Part shown: positions 34,137 to 44,040 of the stretch, in pieces
Numbering within the stretch: the first letter of the stretch is position 1
How the letters are laid out: each line of letters starts with the position of its first letter
Source of the DNA: Parvibaculum sp.
GTDB lineage: Bacteria > Pseudomonadota > Alphaproteobacteria > Parvibaculales > Parvibaculaceae
Assembly: GCA_017642695.1 (NCBI GenBank)
Contig: JAEPQD010000002.1
Location: forward strand, 124,001 to 188,000
Direction of reading: 5' to 3'
Length of the DNA: 64,000 bases
The notes under the pieces: model-generated
The model's input: the letters and a program-made list of their open reading frames with translations, nothing else
Databases searched by the model: none
What the model was told of the DNA's origin: nothing
Translations under genes and position numbers: made by a program

Positions 34137-35174
34137 ATGGATTTCACGAGCGACAATGCGGCGGGTGCCGCACCGGAGATACTGGAGGCGCTGGCGCGCG
34201 CGAATGGCGGAACTGCTACGTCTTATGGCGCAGACGAGGTCACAACGCGCCTGCAAAAGCGTCTTTCGGATGTCTTCGAGCGCGAAATCGAGGTCTTTCC
34301 CGTCGTCACAGGCACGGCCGCTAATGCCTTATCGCTTGCCGCGCTAACGCCAGCTCATGGTGGGATCGTCTGTCATGAGCTCGCGCATGTCCATCTCGAC
34401 GAATGCGGTGCGCCGGAGATGTTTTCCGGCGGAGCGAAGCTCCTTACTGCCGGTGGTGCCGGGGCGAAAGTCGATCCCGCAACCTTCGCCGCGATCCTCG
34501 ATGCCTATCCTGCGGGCGTCGTGCATCACGTTCAGCCTGCCGCGCTGACGCTGACGCAGTCGACCGAGCTCGGTACCGTTTATTCGCAAGCCGAGATCGG
34601 TGCGCTGGTCGAGATCGCGCGCGGGCGGGCGCTCCATGTCCATATGGACGGCGCGCGCTTCGCGAATGCGCTTGTGCGTCTCGGCTGCACGCCCGCCGAA
34701 GCCACCTGGAAAGCCGGTATCGACATCATGTCCTTTGGCGCAACGAAGAACGGTGCGCTCGCGGCCGAGGCTGTCGTCGTGTTCAATTCTGATCTTGCGA
34801 AAGATCTCGCCTTCCGCCGCAAGCGGGCTGGACATCTCCTTTCCAAGATGCGGTTTCTCTCCGCCCAGCTCGAAGCCTATCTCGCCGACGATCTGTGGCT
34901 CCGGCTTGCGCGGCACGCCAACGAAATGACGGATAGGCTTGCATCAGGGCTCAGGGAGGTTGCCGGTACCTCGCTTCAGACCTCGCCCGAAGCGAATGAA
35001 ATATTCGTGCGCCTGCCCTCCGCCGCCATACGGCGACTGAAGGAGGCGGGGGCGCGGTTTCACCCATGGCCCATGCCCGGCGACGGCGCCGAGGGCCGGA
35101 CCCTGCGCCTTGTAACCTCGTTTCAGACCGCGCCGGAGGACGTGGACCGTTTCCTGGGGATCCTGAAATCCTGA
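34137..35174 (+). CDS. PLP-dependent threonine aldolase family enzyme
   Basis: 345 residues of the low-specificity L-threonine aldolase/beta-eliminating lyase fold. It begins MDFTSDNAAGAAPEIL; VHMDGARFANALV contains the Asp171 that binds the PLP ring nitrogen, and Lys204 in SFGATKNGA is the Schiff-base lysine. The enzyme probably cleaves L-threonine or L-allo-threonine to glycine and acetaldehyde. GGGAGTCGGAG precedes the ATG. It is probably transcribed on its own or with the VOC gene. Confidence 0.9.
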   Translation: MDFTSDNAAGAAPEILEALARANGGTATSYGADEVTTRLQKRLSDVFEREIEVFPVVTGTAANALSLAALTPAHGGIVCHELAHVHLDECGAPEMFSGGAKLLTAGGAGAKVDPATFAAILDAYPAGVVHHVQPAALTLTQSTELGTVYSQAEIGALVEIARGRALHVHMDGARFANALVRLGCTPAEATWKAGIDIMSFGATKNGALAAEAVVVFNSDLAKDLAFRRKRAGHLLSKMRFLSAQLEAYLADDLWLRLARHANEMTDRLASGLREVAGTSLQTSPEANEIFVRLPSAAIRRLKEAGARFHPWPMPGDGAEGRTLRLVTSFQTAPEDVDRFLGILKS

Positions 35175-35254
35175 GCACCTTCAGCGTTCATTAACATGCC
35201 CGCCTTTACGATTTGGCCAGAGGTGTCGTGCCGCTTCCGGCATGAGGTGGGAAT

Positions 35255-35680
35255 ATGGCCATTCCGAAAGATGACAAGTCGCCCGATTTCGCGAGCCTGA
35301 TCGCGCAGGCGGAAGCCGCCGTGGAAGCGCTTCGCGATACCTATCGTGTGCAGCTCTCCTCGGATGTTGCCGAGCTATGCGATATCTGGTCGCGTATCGA
35401 GACGGAGGGTGCTTCGTCCGAGCTTCTCGACGCACTCCACGGCGTCGCTCACAACATCAAGGGGCAGGGCGGCTCGTTCGGGTATGAACTCGTCACGGAT
35501 ATCGGAGCGTCCTTCTGCGACTACCTGCGCGGCGGCAAGCGCGTCTCGCCCGACGAACTCAACATCGTCCACATGCATATCCGGATGCTGAAGCGCGTTT
35601 CCGACGACGATCTTTCGGGCGACGGTGGCGAAACGGGTGCGCGTATTGTCGAGAAACTCCGGCTTCTGACCGGAGCCTGA
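35255..35680 (+). CDS. Hpt domain phosphotransfer protein
   Basis: 141 residues dominated by one histidine phosphotransfer domain. The phosphorylatable His66 lies in HNIKGQGGSFGYE, the canonical H-x-x-K-G-x-x-x-x-x-G. Such stand-alone proteins shuttle phosphate between the receiver domain of a hybrid kinase and a separate response regulator. The hybrid kinase converges on it with a 12-bp gap between stop codons, making it the likely donor. The final response regulator is not encoded nearby. Confidence 0.9.
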   Translation: MAIPKDDKSPDFASLIAQAEAAVEALRDTYRVQLSSDVAELCDIWSRIETEGASSELLDALHGVAHNIKGQGGSFGYELVTDIGASFCDYLRGGKRVSPDELNIVHMHIRMLKRVSDDDLSGDGGETGARIVEKLRLLTGA

Positions 35681-35692
35681 TCTTCCGGTTCT

Positions 35693-38233
35693 CTACCCTG
35701 TCATCCGCTGAAGTTCGTTCAGCATTTCCCGGAGTGCGCCCTGCTTCTCCGGCCCGAGCGGCTTGTCGCTCTCTCGCGCGGCGCTGGGGGCTTCCGGTTT
35801 TCGCGGCAGAGAACCCGTTCCCGACATTGCCTTCGCCATTTCCGAAACAAGCACTTCGACCTTGAAGGGTTTCGAGACGAAGCCGTTCATGCCCGCTGCC
35901 CGATAGGTCTCGCTGTGCCCTTCCATCGCGTGCGCCGTCAGCGCAACGATCGGAATGTTGTGCCACGGCTCATCGACGGCGCGGATTACCTTCGTCGTCT
36001 GGATGCCATCCATGAGCGGCATCTGAATGTCCATCAGGACAATGTCGAATGTCGCTTCTCTGAGCTTGCGGATTGCCTCGACGCCGTTTTCCGCAATGGT
36101 GACGTGATGTCCAAGACGTTCCATGACGGCCGACATGAGCTTCTGGTTGACCGGCTGATCCTCCGCCAGCAATACGTTGAGCGGTCGCTCGGGCAGGGTG
36201 GTTTCAGGCAGGTTGCGGGCGGGCGCGTGATGTTCCGCCGCGGTGCCTGCCGCCATCGCGACGGGCAACCGGATCGTGAATGTGCTGCCTTCTCCCTCCG
36301 TGCTTTCGACATCGACAGTACCGTCCATGAGCGTCGTCAGCTCGCGCGTAATGGCAAGACCAAGTCCCGTGCCGCCATAGGTGCGTGAGATGGAGGAGTC
36401 TGCCTGCTGGAAGCGCGTGAAGAGGCGGGGGATCATGGCTTCGGGAATGCCGATGCCGGTGTCGCGAACGGTGAAGACGAGTTCGACACGGTCCGGCCGC
36501 TCTCCGGGATGCGCGCTGAGCGATACATTCACCTCGCCGCGCGGCGTGAACTTGATCGCGTTGCCGATGAGGTTGAACAGGATCTGTCGCAGCCGCGTCG
36601 GATCGCTCATCACGCTCGGCGGTACGCTCTCTTCGATGTGCTTCGTGAGCACCAGCCCCTTTTCGGTGGCGTTGGCGCGCAGCACCTCGACGACCGTTTC
36701 GAGAATGCCGCGCGGAGAGGTCGGTGCCGGTTCGAGTTCCAGGCGACCTGCTTCGAGCTTCGACAGGTCGAGGATGTCGTTGAGAATGGTGAGCAGGCAT
36801 TCGCCCGACTCCCGGATGGTCGAGATACGGTCGCGCTGCTCGGCCGTGAGCTCACTCGACAGCAGGAGATCTGCCATCCCGATCACGCCGTTCATCGGTG
36901 TACGCAACTCATGACTCATGGTGGCGAGGAAGGCGGACTTGGCGCGGTTTGCGTTTTCAGCAGCTTCCTTCGCAAGCGAGAGGTCGTAGGCTGTACGGGC
37001 GAGCTTGGCGCGTTCCTGCTCGAGCTGGATCGAGGTGTGCTGCAGGTCGATGACGCGGTCCTGCAGTTCGAGCTGACTGCGCTTCAGCTTGATCTCGGTC
37101 TGCTTGCGCTGGCTGATATCCGTCTCGACGAGAATGTAGTTGCGGATGGCGCCGCGCTTGTCGCGGATCGGGCGTGCCTCGATCGAGGCCCAGTATTGCG
37201 TCCCCTGCCGGGTCAGGCTGATCGTTTCGACGATTCTGGCTTCGCCGTCTGCCGCACTTTCGGCGAGGACTTTCATTGCGCCGATGCCGCCGAAGCGCGC
37301 CAGAATGTCGGGCGGGAATCGGCCTTCGATCTCGGTGCGATCGAAGCCGGTCATGCGCAGGTAAGACGCGTTCACCCAGAGAATGCGGCCTGCGCGATCG
37401 GCGATCAGCACGCCGGAGTCCGTTCCGTTTGCGACCAAAGCGAGCTGTTCATTGTCGCGCAGACTGTATTGCAGGCGGCCGAATACCTGGCCGAAGAGCT
37501 GCGATAGATCGCTCAGTTCGCCCTTTGGAATATCTGCAGGCGGATCGTACCGGCCCCTGCCACTGCCGCGAATGGCGCTTGCAAGCCGTTCGATAGGGCC
37601 GATCACCGAGCGGTGCAGCAGCACGAAGAGCGCACCCAGCAGGATGATGGTCGTAACGACGCGGCGGAAGACTGATGAGAGAATGGAAGCCGTGAGCTCC
37701 GCTCTTGCAGGCCGAAGATCGACAAAGGTGACCGTGCCGATCTTTTCGCTGGGAATGGCTGCAGCGTAGACCCAGCCGTCGATGCCCGCGAAGGTCATCG
37801 CGAAACTCTGTGGCCGCTCCAGCAGCAGGCTCGCATTGATCGCTGTGCGTACGTCCGGGTCGTTCAGGAAGGCATCTGTATTGCCGAGTTGCGAGGTCTC
37901 GTCGCCCTTCAACAGGCGGCCGGACTGGTCGATAAGGTAGATGGCCAGAAAATCGTCATTCCAGACAGCTTCCCGGGTGACGGCCTGCGCGGCTTCGGCT
38001 GCTCCGAAATCGTTGTCGAGTTTCGAGCGCATCGCCAGATGTTCGCTGATGGCGGCCGCGCGCTGCTCGACCTTCGAGAACATCACATCGCGGAGCTGGT
38101 AGTAGTCGACGGCGGATTGGACGCCGGTGAGGATCAGAAGCAGCAGACACATCTTCAGGGCGAGATCGCGCGCCGTCGGCCCGACGAGCGAGCGAAGGCG
38201 GTCGATATCGAATGCACGGGCGAAATCGCGCAT
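35693..38233 (-). CDS. Membrane-bound hybrid sensor histidine kinase
   Basis: 846 residues. Two transmembrane helices (about 24-42 and 192-208) flank a periplasmic sensor loop of about 150 residues, followed by a HAMP-like linker and a PAS domain (about 262-372, [19 protein letters not shown]). A coiled coil leads to the HisKA box [11 protein letters not shown] (His441) and the HATPase (N-box [24 protein letters not shown]). The C-terminal receiver has phospho-acceptor Asp735 in [13 protein letters not shown]. It lacks its own Hpt domain, which the convergent neighbour supplies. The stimulus is unknown. Confidence 0.94.
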   Translation of the reverse strand: MRDFARAFDIDRLRSLVGPTARDLALKMCLLLLILTGVQSAVDYYQLRDVMFSKVEQRAAAISEHLAMRSKLDNDFGAAEAAQAVTREAVWNDDFLAIYLIDQSGRLLKGDETSQLGNTDAFLNDPDVRTAINASLLLERPQSFAMTFAGIDGWVYAAAIPSEKIGTVTFVDLRPARAELTASILSSVFRRVVTTIILLGALFVLLHRSVIGPIERLASAIRGSGRGRYDPPADIPKGELSDLSQLFGQVFGRLQYSLRDNEQLALVANGTDSGVLIADRAGRILWVNASYLRMTGFDRTEIEGRFPPDILARFGGIGAMKVLAESAADGEARIVETISLTRQGTQYWASIEARPIRDKRGAIRNYILVETDISQRKQTEIKLKRSQLELQDRVIDLQHTSIQLEQERAKLARTAYDLSLAKEAAENANRAKSAFLATMSHELRTPMNGVIGMADLLLSSELTAEQRDRISTIRESGECLLTILNDILDLSKLEAGRLELEPAPTSPRGILETVVEVLRANATEKGLVLTKHIEESVPPSVMSDPTRLRQILFNLIGNAIKFTPRGEVNVSLSAHPGERPDRVELVFTVRDTGIGIPEAMIPRLFTRFQQADSSISRTYGGTGLGLAITRELTTLMDGTVDVESTEGEGSTFTIRLPVAMAAGTAAEHHAPARNLPETTLPERPLNVLLAEDQPVNQKLMSAVMERLGHHVTIAENGVEAIRKLREATFDIVLMDIQMPLMDGIQTTKVIRAVDEPWHNIPIVALTAHAMEGHSETYRAAGMNGFVSKPFKVEVLVSEMAKAMSGTGSLPRKPEAPSAARESDKPLGPEKQGALREMLNELQRMTG

Positions 38234-38500
38234 GTCCCTGTCGTTCCCGCCGGAGAGCCCCCGGCCAGCGGTTGTCGGGGCACCCCACCGGTCCCCCGCG
38301 TCACCCTTTCGGATGTCTGGGTTTCATAGCAGGGAGAGGGTTAAGGGGTGCCTAAACCCGGAATCGGGTAAATTTCGAGGGAGATAGAATTTTGTATTAA
38401 TTTCAAAAGCTTGGAGCGATGGACCGTCTGCGGCGTTCAGCGGTCATGCGCTCGCGGCATTTGCCGCCTAGGCTCTCTCAAGGCCACTTCGAGGAACCCC

Positions 38501-41182
38501 ATGTCGATCCGCAATCTCGACCGCATGTATGCCCCCCGTTCCGTCGCCCTGGTGGGCGCCACCGCCAAGTCGGGGGCCGTCGGCAATGTGCTCCTGAACA
38601 ATCTCCTGGGAGGGGGGCTTCCGGGGCCGGTCTGGGCCGTCAATCCGAAGGGCGGGAAGATCGCCGGACTCGACGTCCACAAGGACATCGCGAGCCTGCC
38701 GGACGCACCAGACCTTGCCGTGGTCGCGACGCCGCCCCAGACGGTGCCCGGCATCATTGACGAACTGGGGCGGCGCGGCACCAGGGCCGCCGTCGTCATC
38801 ACGGCGGGTTTCGGCGAACTTGGCGAGGAAGGCCGAGCGCTTCAGGCGAAGATGCTGGAAGCGGCGAAGCCCCATCTGCTGCGCATCGCGGGGCCGAACT
38901 GCCTCGGCATCATGGCGCCGGGCAACGGGCTGAACGCCTCCTTCGGCCATGTCCAGCCCGAGAAGGGCAATGTCGCCTTCGTTTCGCAGTCGGGTGCCAT
39001 CGTCACGGCTGTGCTCGACTGGGCGACGAGCCGGGGCATCGGTTTCTCCCACGTCGCCTCGCTGGGCGGCATGGCTGACGTCGATTTCGGCGACATGCTC
39101 GACTATCTCGCCGCCGATCCGCAGACGAAGAGCATCCTGCTCTATATCGAATCCATCACCGATGCGCGGAAGTTCATGTCGGCCGGCCGCCAGGCCGCGC
39201 GTCTCAAGCCCGTCATCGTCATCAAGTCGGGCCGCCACGAGGCCGGTGCGAAGGCCGCTGCCTCGCATACGGGCGCGCTGGCCGGATCGGACGCCGTCTA
39301 TCAGGCCGCTTTTCGCCGCGCGGGCATGCTGCGCGAACTCGGTATCGAGGACCTCTTCGATGCGGTCGAGACACTGTCGACACGTTCCGAGCGCCGTCCC
39401 ATTCTCGGCGAGCGGCTCGGCATCCTGACCAATGGCGGCGGCGTCGGCGTGCTTGCAACGGATTTCCTCGTCGACGAGGGCGGACGGCTCGCCGAAATAT
39501 CGGAAGAAACGATTGCCGCGCTCGACAAGGTGCTGCCGCGTACCTGGAGCAAGGCGAACCCCGTCGACATCATCGGCGACGCTGATGCCGAGCGTTACGC
39601 GCATGGCATGGAAGCGTTGCTGTTGGACAAGGGAACGGACGCCGTTCTCGTCATGAACTGCCCGACCGCAGTCGTGAACAATCTTTCCGCGGCCCATGCC
39701 GTCATCGAGCAAGCCGAGAAATCCAGCAAGCCCGTCTTCACCAACTGGCTCGGCGACAAGGGCGCGCGCGATGCCCGCGCTGCCTTCCAGGAACACCGTA
39801 TCCCGACCTACGACACGCCGACGGGTGCGGTCCGCGCCTTCATGCTTCATGTCCGCCACAACCGGAACCAGCGTCTCCTGCTCGAAATTCCGCAAGCGGC
39901 GCCCACGCGGCATGAACACGATCTCAAGACGGCGAGATCGCTGGTCGAAAAGGCGCTCGCGGACAAGCGTGAATGGTTGAGCGAGGCCGAGGCGAAGCAC
40001 CTCCTCGCCGCCTATGGCATTCCCGTGGTCGATACGCGGATCGTCTCCTCCAGTGCGGAAGCGGCGAAGGTCGCGGAGGAACTGGGTTATCCCGTGGCGC
40101 TCAAGATTCTCTCGCCCGACATCACCCACAAGAGCGACGTTGGCGGTGTCGCGCTCGGCCTGGAAAGCGCCGAGGCCGTGTCGGAAGCCGCGTCCCGCAT
40201 GCTTTCGCGCGTAGCGCGGTTTCATCCGGGCGCCGAGATAGAAGGCTTCACCGTGCAGCAGATGGTGCGGAAACCCGATGCCTTCGAACTCATTCTCGGC
40301 ATCGTGGACGACGCGACCTTCGGCCCGGTGATCCTGTTCGGGCAGGGAGGAACGGCGGTCGAGGTCGTTCGCGACAAGGCGATGGCGCTGCCGCCCCTCA
40401 ACAAGGTGCTCGCCGATGACCTCATCTCCCGGACGCGGGTTTCCCGCCTTCTCGAAGGCTATCGCGGCCATGCGCCCGCCGACCGCGAGGGCATCGCCGC
40501 CGCGTTGATGGCGCTTGGCGATCTGGCCGCCGACAATCCCGAAGTTGCGGAACTCGACATCAACCCGCTATGGGCGGATGGCGACGGCGTCGTTGCGCTC
40601 GATGCCCGCGTCCGCATCGTTCCGGCAAAGAGCAGGGGCACATCCCGCTTCGCGATCCGGCCCTATCCCGTCTCGCTTGAAGGCGAATTGACGGATCGCG
40701 ACGGCCGCACATACCCGCTGCGGCCGATCCGGCCGGAAGACGCGCCGCTCACCGACGAACTGCTCGCGCACACGGATCCCGAAGATGTCCGTCTGCGCTT
40801 TCTTTCACCGCTCAGGAAGCTGCCGCGCCAGCTTGCCGCGCGGTTGACGCAGATCGACTATGACCGCGAGATGGCCTTCGTCGTCTTTACCGACGGGAGC
40901 CGCAGGGAGTTTGGCGCTGTCGGCCGCCTCTCCGAAGATCCGAACCGCGAACGCGCTGAATTCGCGATCATCGTTCGCAGCGACCTGCACGGCCACGGGC
41001 TCGGTTATGCGCTGATGCAGAGGTTGATCGCCTATGCGAAGACGCGCGGCATCGGGGAAATTTTCGGCCATGTGCTGCGCGAGAACCGCGGCATGCTCAA
41101 CATGTGCGACGATCTCGGCTTCACGCGCCATCCGATCCCCGGCGACCCGTCGCTGGTCGAAACGCGGCTCGCCATCGGATAG
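38501..41182 (+). CDS. ADP-forming acyl-CoA synthetase fused to a GNAT acetyltransferase
   Basis: 893 residues from the ATG at 38501, preceded by GAGGAA. Domain order: CoA-binding (1-130), two succinyl-CoA-ligase-like domains (150-460), ATP-grasp (about 500-720), and a C-terminal GNAT acetyltransferase (about 730-893, with RSDLHGHGLGYALM). This is the layout of protein lysine acetyltransferase Pat/YfiQ. Unlike those, the synthetase part keeps His256 in ASHTGALAG, the phosphohistidine of ADP-forming acetyl-CoA synthetases, so it may both make acyl-CoA and acylate proteins. The immediate upstream region (38380-38405) is A+T-rich and probably holds the promoter. Confidence 0.88.
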   Translation: MSIRNLDRMYAPRSVALVGATAKSGAVGNVLLNNLLGGGLPGPVWAVNPKGGKIAGLDVHKDIASLPDAPDLAVVATPPQTVPGIIDELGRRGTRAAVVITAGFGELGEEGRALQAKMLEAAKPHLLRIAGPNCLGIMAPGNGLNASFGHVQPEKGNVAFVSQSGAIVTAVLDWATSRGIGFSHVASLGGMADVDFGDMLDYLAADPQTKSILLYIESITDARKFMSAGRQAARLKPVIVIKSGRHEAGAKAAASHTGALAGSDAVYQAAFRRAGMLRELGIEDLFDAVETLSTRSERRPILGERLGILTNGGGVGVLATDFLVDEGGRLAEISEETIAALDKVLPRTWSKANPVDIIGDADAERYAHGMEALLLDKGTDAVLVMNCPTAVVNNLSAAHAVIEQAEKSSKPVFTNWLGDKGARDARAAFQEHRIPTYDTPTGAVRAFMLHVRHNRNQRLLLEIPQAAPTRHEHDLKTARSLVEKALADKREWLSEAEAKHLLAAYGIPVVDTRIVSSSAEAAKVAEELGYPVALKILSPDITHKSDVGGVALGLESAEAVSEAASRMLSRVARFHPGAEIEGFTVQQMVRKPDAFELILGIVDDATFGPVILFGQGGTAVEVVRDKAMALPPLNKVLADDLISRTRVSRLLEGYRGHAPADREGIAAALMALGDLAADNPEVAELDINPLWADGDGVVALDARVRIVPAKSRGTSRFAIRPYPVSLEGELTDRDGRTYPLRPIRPEDAPLTDELLAHTDPEDVRLRFLSPLRKLPRQLAARLTQIDYDREMAFVVFTDGSRREFGAVGRLSEDPNRERAEFAIIVRSDLHGHGLGYALMQRLIAYAKTRGIGEIFGHVLRENRGMLNMCDDLGFTRHPIPGDPSLVETRLAIG

Positions 41183-41193
41183 GCAAACAAAAA

Positions 41194-41216
41194 AGGGGCG
41201 CCGCATGGGCGCCCCT
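41194..41216 (-). terminator. Intrinsic terminator of hsp20, possibly bidirectional
   Basis: AGGGGCGCC and GGCGCCCCT form a 9-bp stem with a 5-base loop between two convergent genes. On the minus strand the stem is followed by TTTTTTG, a good T-run, so it terminates hsp20. The plus side lacks a T-run. Confidence 0.82.
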
Positions 41217-41242
41217 CGCTTCGAAACCGTTCGGGTTTCCGC

Positions 41243-41707
41243 TCAGTCGGCGGCGGTCGCGAGATTGCCTTCCAGCGTCCGCGCTCCTGCGCCCTTCGAG
41301 GAAATCTCGATCCGGCGCGGCTTCAGCTCTTCCGGCACGCGGCGAACGAGGTCCACATGCAGGAGCCCGTTTTCGAGATGGGCACCGCTCACTTCCACGT
41401 GGTCGGCAAGCTGGAAGCGGCGCTCGAAGCTTCGGCCGGCGATGCCGCGATGGAGGTAATTCGCTTCCTCGTTTTCGCTACGCTTGCCGGAAATGGTGAG
41501 CACGTTCTGCTTCACCTCGATATCGAGATCGGCTTCCCCGAAGCCCGCCACCGCAACGGTGATGCGGTAGTCGTTCTCGCTGGTCCGCTCGATATTGTAG
41601 GGCGGATAGGTCGGGTTCGTATCGCGCGTCACGGAATCGAGCAGCGACTGGAGCTGGTCGAAGCCGACGGTCGAACGGTAAAGGGGGGAAAAGTCGAAAT
41701 TTCGCAT
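41243..41707 (-). CDS. Hsp20/alpha-crystallin small heat-shock protein (IbpA-like)
   Basis: 154 residues. The N-terminus MRNFDFSPLYRSTVGFDQL matches class A alphaproteobacterial sHsps. The alpha-crystallin domain spans about residues 38-130, including YRITVAVAGFGEADLDIEV, LTISGKR and the conserved ENGLLHVDL near its end, followed by a tail with the IEI-type assembly motif (RRIEISSK). It is an ATP-independent holdase that keeps unfolding proteins soluble during heat stress. The upstream DNA carries both an RpoH-like promoter and a ROSE-type RNA thermometer. Confidence 0.94.
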   Translation of the reverse strand: MRNFDFSPLYRSTVGFDQLQSLLDSVTRDTNPTYPPYNIERTSENDYRITVAVAGFGEADLDIEVKQNVLTISGKRSENEEANYLHRGIAGRSFERRFQLADHVEVSGAHLENGLLHVDLVRRVPEELKPRRIEISSKGAGARTLEGNLATAAD

Positions 41708-41712
41708 GGGTA

Positions 41713-41784
41713 CATCCTCTTCAAGCGATGTGTTTGTCCATGGGAAGCTTGATCGCCGCCATCTGGCCGGCTGTGCGGCTTCCC
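41713..41784 (-). promoter_or_regulatory. ROSE-type RNA thermometer in the hsp20 5' UTR
   Basis: On the minus strand the last hairpin (41713-41730) is CATCGCTT-GAA-GAGGATG, in which UCGCU pairs with the AGGA Shine-Dalgarno while its G is bulged. This is the U(U/C)GCU anti-SD signature of ROSE elements. Upstream, GGGAAGC (41778-41784) pairs with GCTTCCC (41742-41748) to make a second stem. Heat should melt the last hairpin and free the ribosome-binding site. Confidence 0.75.
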
Positions 41785-41818
41785 GCCCCGGACCCGATTC
41801 CACGGCGCCCGGTAGTGG

Positions 41819-41849
41819 ATATTTGGGAATTTCGCGTTCCGCCTTCAAG
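41819..41849 (-). promoter_or_regulatory. RpoH (sigma-32)-type promoter of hsp20
   Basis: On the minus strand CTTGAA (41844-41849) is followed after 16 bp by CCCAAATAT (41819-41827), close to the heat-shock consensus CTTGAA...CCCCATnT. The predicted start lies just upstream of the thermometer hairpins. Confidence 0.55.
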
Positions 41850-41902
41850 ATGGGTATAAGGTCTCGCAAACGGCAAATTCCGGCGGATTTCGGAGGGGGG
41901 AT

Positions 41903-43117
41903 ATGATGAGGCACCTGGTTTCCGGCCTGCTTCTCGGCGCCATGCTTGCATTTAGCGGGCCTGCGGGCGCGGAGGAGCCGGGGACGATCCGGCTCGGTGC
42001 AGCGGTCTCCCTCACAGGAAAATATTCCTCGAACGGGGCCTTCACCCGAAACGGCTACGATCTTGCCGTGAAGCGCATCAACGAGGAGGGCGGTGTTACC
42101 GTCGCGGGCAAGCCCTACCGGCTTGAAATCGTCTATTACGATGACGAATCGACGCCTGCGCGTGGCGCGCAGCTCGTCGAGCGGCTGATCCGGCAGGATG
42201 GCGTGAAGTATCTGCTCGGACCCTATTCCTCCGGCCTCACGGAAGCGATTGCGCCGGTCACCGAGAAATACGGCGTGCCGATGGTCGAGGCGAACGGCGC
42301 CGCCATCTCCCTCTTCCGCAAGGGCTATCGCTATCTCTTTGCCGTCCTGTCGACCACCGACCAGTATCTGCGCGGCGCGGTCGAACTCGCCGCCGCCGTG
42401 AATGAAGATCCCTCGAAACTGCGTGTGGCGATGGCCTTCGAGAACGATCCCTTTTCGCAGGATGTGCGCGAGGGCGTCATGGAGGATGCCGCCAAACACG
42501 GCATGAACATCGTGATCGACGACAAGCTGCCGCCGGAACTCAACGACATGTCGGCGACGCTCTCCAAGGCGAAGGTACTGAAGCCCGATCTTCTGCTCGT
42601 CTCGGGTCACGACAAGGGGGCGGCGCTCGCCGTGCGGCAGGTGGCCGATCAGCGCCTCGATCTGCCGATGATGGCGCTCACCCATTGCGACAGCGCGCAG
42701 ATCGCGGAGAAGTTCGGCGCTGCGGCCGAATACACACTCTGCGCCGCGCAATGGGCCTCCACGCTCAAATACGAGGACGCGCTTTTCGGCAGTGCATCGG
42801 ACTACGCCGCGCTCTACGAGGAGACCTACAATCATACCGCGCCCTATCAGGCGGCGGAATCGAGTGCGGCCGTGCAGGTTTTCGCCGACGCTTTCGAACG
42901 CGCGGGCTCTCTCGAACCGGATGCCGTCCGCGATGCGCTCTCCGAAACCGATATCATGACCTTCTACGGACCTATCAAGTTCGACGAGACGGGCAAGAAC
43001 GTGTCGAAGCCGACCGTTCTCTTCCAGGTGCAGGACGGGAAATATGTCGTCGTCTATCCGCAGGAATTCGCGGAAGCGGAATTTCGCTGGCCGACGCCTT
43101 CCTGGTCCGAACGCTAG
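41903..43117 (+). CDS. Liv-type ABC transporter periplasmic substrate-binding protein
   Basis: 404 residues with signal peptide MMRHLVSGLLLGAMLAFSGP, cleaved near AGA-EEP. The mature start TIRLGAAVSLTGKYSSNGAF and the LVERLIRQDGVKYLLGPYSS block are typical of the periplasmic binding protein type I family for branched-chain or aromatic amino acids, amides and related acids. It heads an operon containing all components of the importer. The ligand cannot be told from sequence. Confidence 0.9.
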   Translation: MMRHLVSGLLLGAMLAFSGPAGAEEPGTIRLGAAVSLTGKYSSNGAFTRNGYDLAVKRINEEGGVTVAGKPYRLEIVYYDDESTPARGAQLVERLIRQDGVKYLLGPYSSGLTEAIAPVTEKYGVPMVEANGAAISLFRKGYRYLFAVLSTTDQYLRGAVELAAAVNEDPSKLRVAMAFENDPFSQDVREGVMEDAAKHGMNIVIDDKLPPELNDMSATLSKAKVLKPDLLLVSGHDKGAALAVRQVADQRLDLPMMALTHCDSAQIAEKFGAAAEYTLCAAQWASTLKYEDALFGSASDYAALYEETYNHTAPYQAAESSAAVQVFADAFERAGSLEPDAVRDALSETDIMTFYGPIKFDETGKNVSKPTVLFQVQDGKYVVVYPQEFAEAEFRWPTPSWSER

Positions 43118-43137
43118 TCTGCCCGGAAGGGAGTTCC

Positions 43138-44040
43138 GTGCTCGATAATCTGTCGCTATTCGTCCAGTACCCGCCGCTCGCGTTCGATGTCGTCCTGAAC
43201 GGGCTTCTGATCGGCGCGATCTTCGCGCTCGCCGCCTATGGCATGGCGCTGGTCTGGGGTGTGCTCAACATCGTCAATGTCGTGCAGGGTGAACTTGTCG
43301 TGCTCGGCGGTTACGTCACCTTCGTCGCCGTGCAATGGGGTATGCCACCTCTTCTCGGGCTTCCGCTGTCTGCGGCGGCGATGTTCTGCGTCGGCTGGCT
43401 GATCTATCGCGCTGTCATCTTTCGTGTCGTTGACCGCGACATTTTCATTTCCATCCTGGCCACTTTCGGTCTCTCGATCCTGATCCAGCAGCTTGCGAAC
43501 GCGCTCTTCGGATCGGACGTTCGAACGGTGGATGCCGATCTCGGCTCGGTTCATCTGTTCGACGGCATGGTGACGCTTGCAGGCATCAAGCTTCTCGCCT
43601 TCGCCCTCGCGCTCGGCGCGGGCGGGGCGCTCTGGTTCTTTCTGCGCAAGGCGCGGCTCGGACAGGCGATACGCGCCACAGCGCAGGACCCGCGCGCCGC
43701 GCGCATTCTCGGCATCGACACGGACCGCGTCTTTGCCATGACCTATGCGCTCAATGCGGCGCTGTGCGGCGCGGCGGGCAGCCTCGCCGTCATGGCGTGG
43801 ACCATCCATCCCTATCTCGGGCTCCCCTACACGGTACGCTCCTTCATGGTCGTGGTCGTCGCGGGCGTGGGCAATGTTGCGGGCGTGATCGCCGCCGGGC
43901 TCGGCCTCGGCGCGCTCGAAAACGTGGCGGGCTTCGTCTTTGGCGTCGAATTCCAGATCGCCTTCGTCTTCGCGCTCATGGTGATCATTCTGGTCTGGCG
44001 GAACGCGATGGCCACGCGCAAGCGGAGCCACCTCGAATGA
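43138..44040 (+). CDS. livH: Branched-chain amino acid-type ABC transporter permease (LivH family)
   Basis: 300 residues, starting at GTG 43138 after the strong Shine-Dalgarno GGAAGGGAG. It is polytopic, with the LivH pattern NGLLIGAIFALAAYGMALVWGVLNIVNVVQGE and, near the C-terminus, FMVVVVAGVGNVAGVIAAG. It forms the membrane channel with LivM. The start is 20 bp after the binding-protein stop, and its own stop overlaps livM as ATGA, so translation is coupled. Confidence 0.93.
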   Translation: MLDNLSLFVQYPPLAFDVVLNGLLIGAIFALAAYGMALVWGVLNIVNVVQGELVVLGGYVTFVAVQWGMPPLLGLPLSAAAMFCVGWLIYRAVIFRVVDRDIFISILATFGLSILIQQLANALFGSDVRTVDADLGSVHLFDGMVTLAGIKLLAFALALGAGGALWFFLRKARLGQAIRATAQDPRAARILGIDTDRVFAMTYALNAALCGAAGSLAVMAWTIHPYLGLPYTVRSFMVVVVAGVGNVAGVIAAGLGLGALENVAGFVFGVEFQIAFVFALMVIILVWRNAMATRKRSHLE

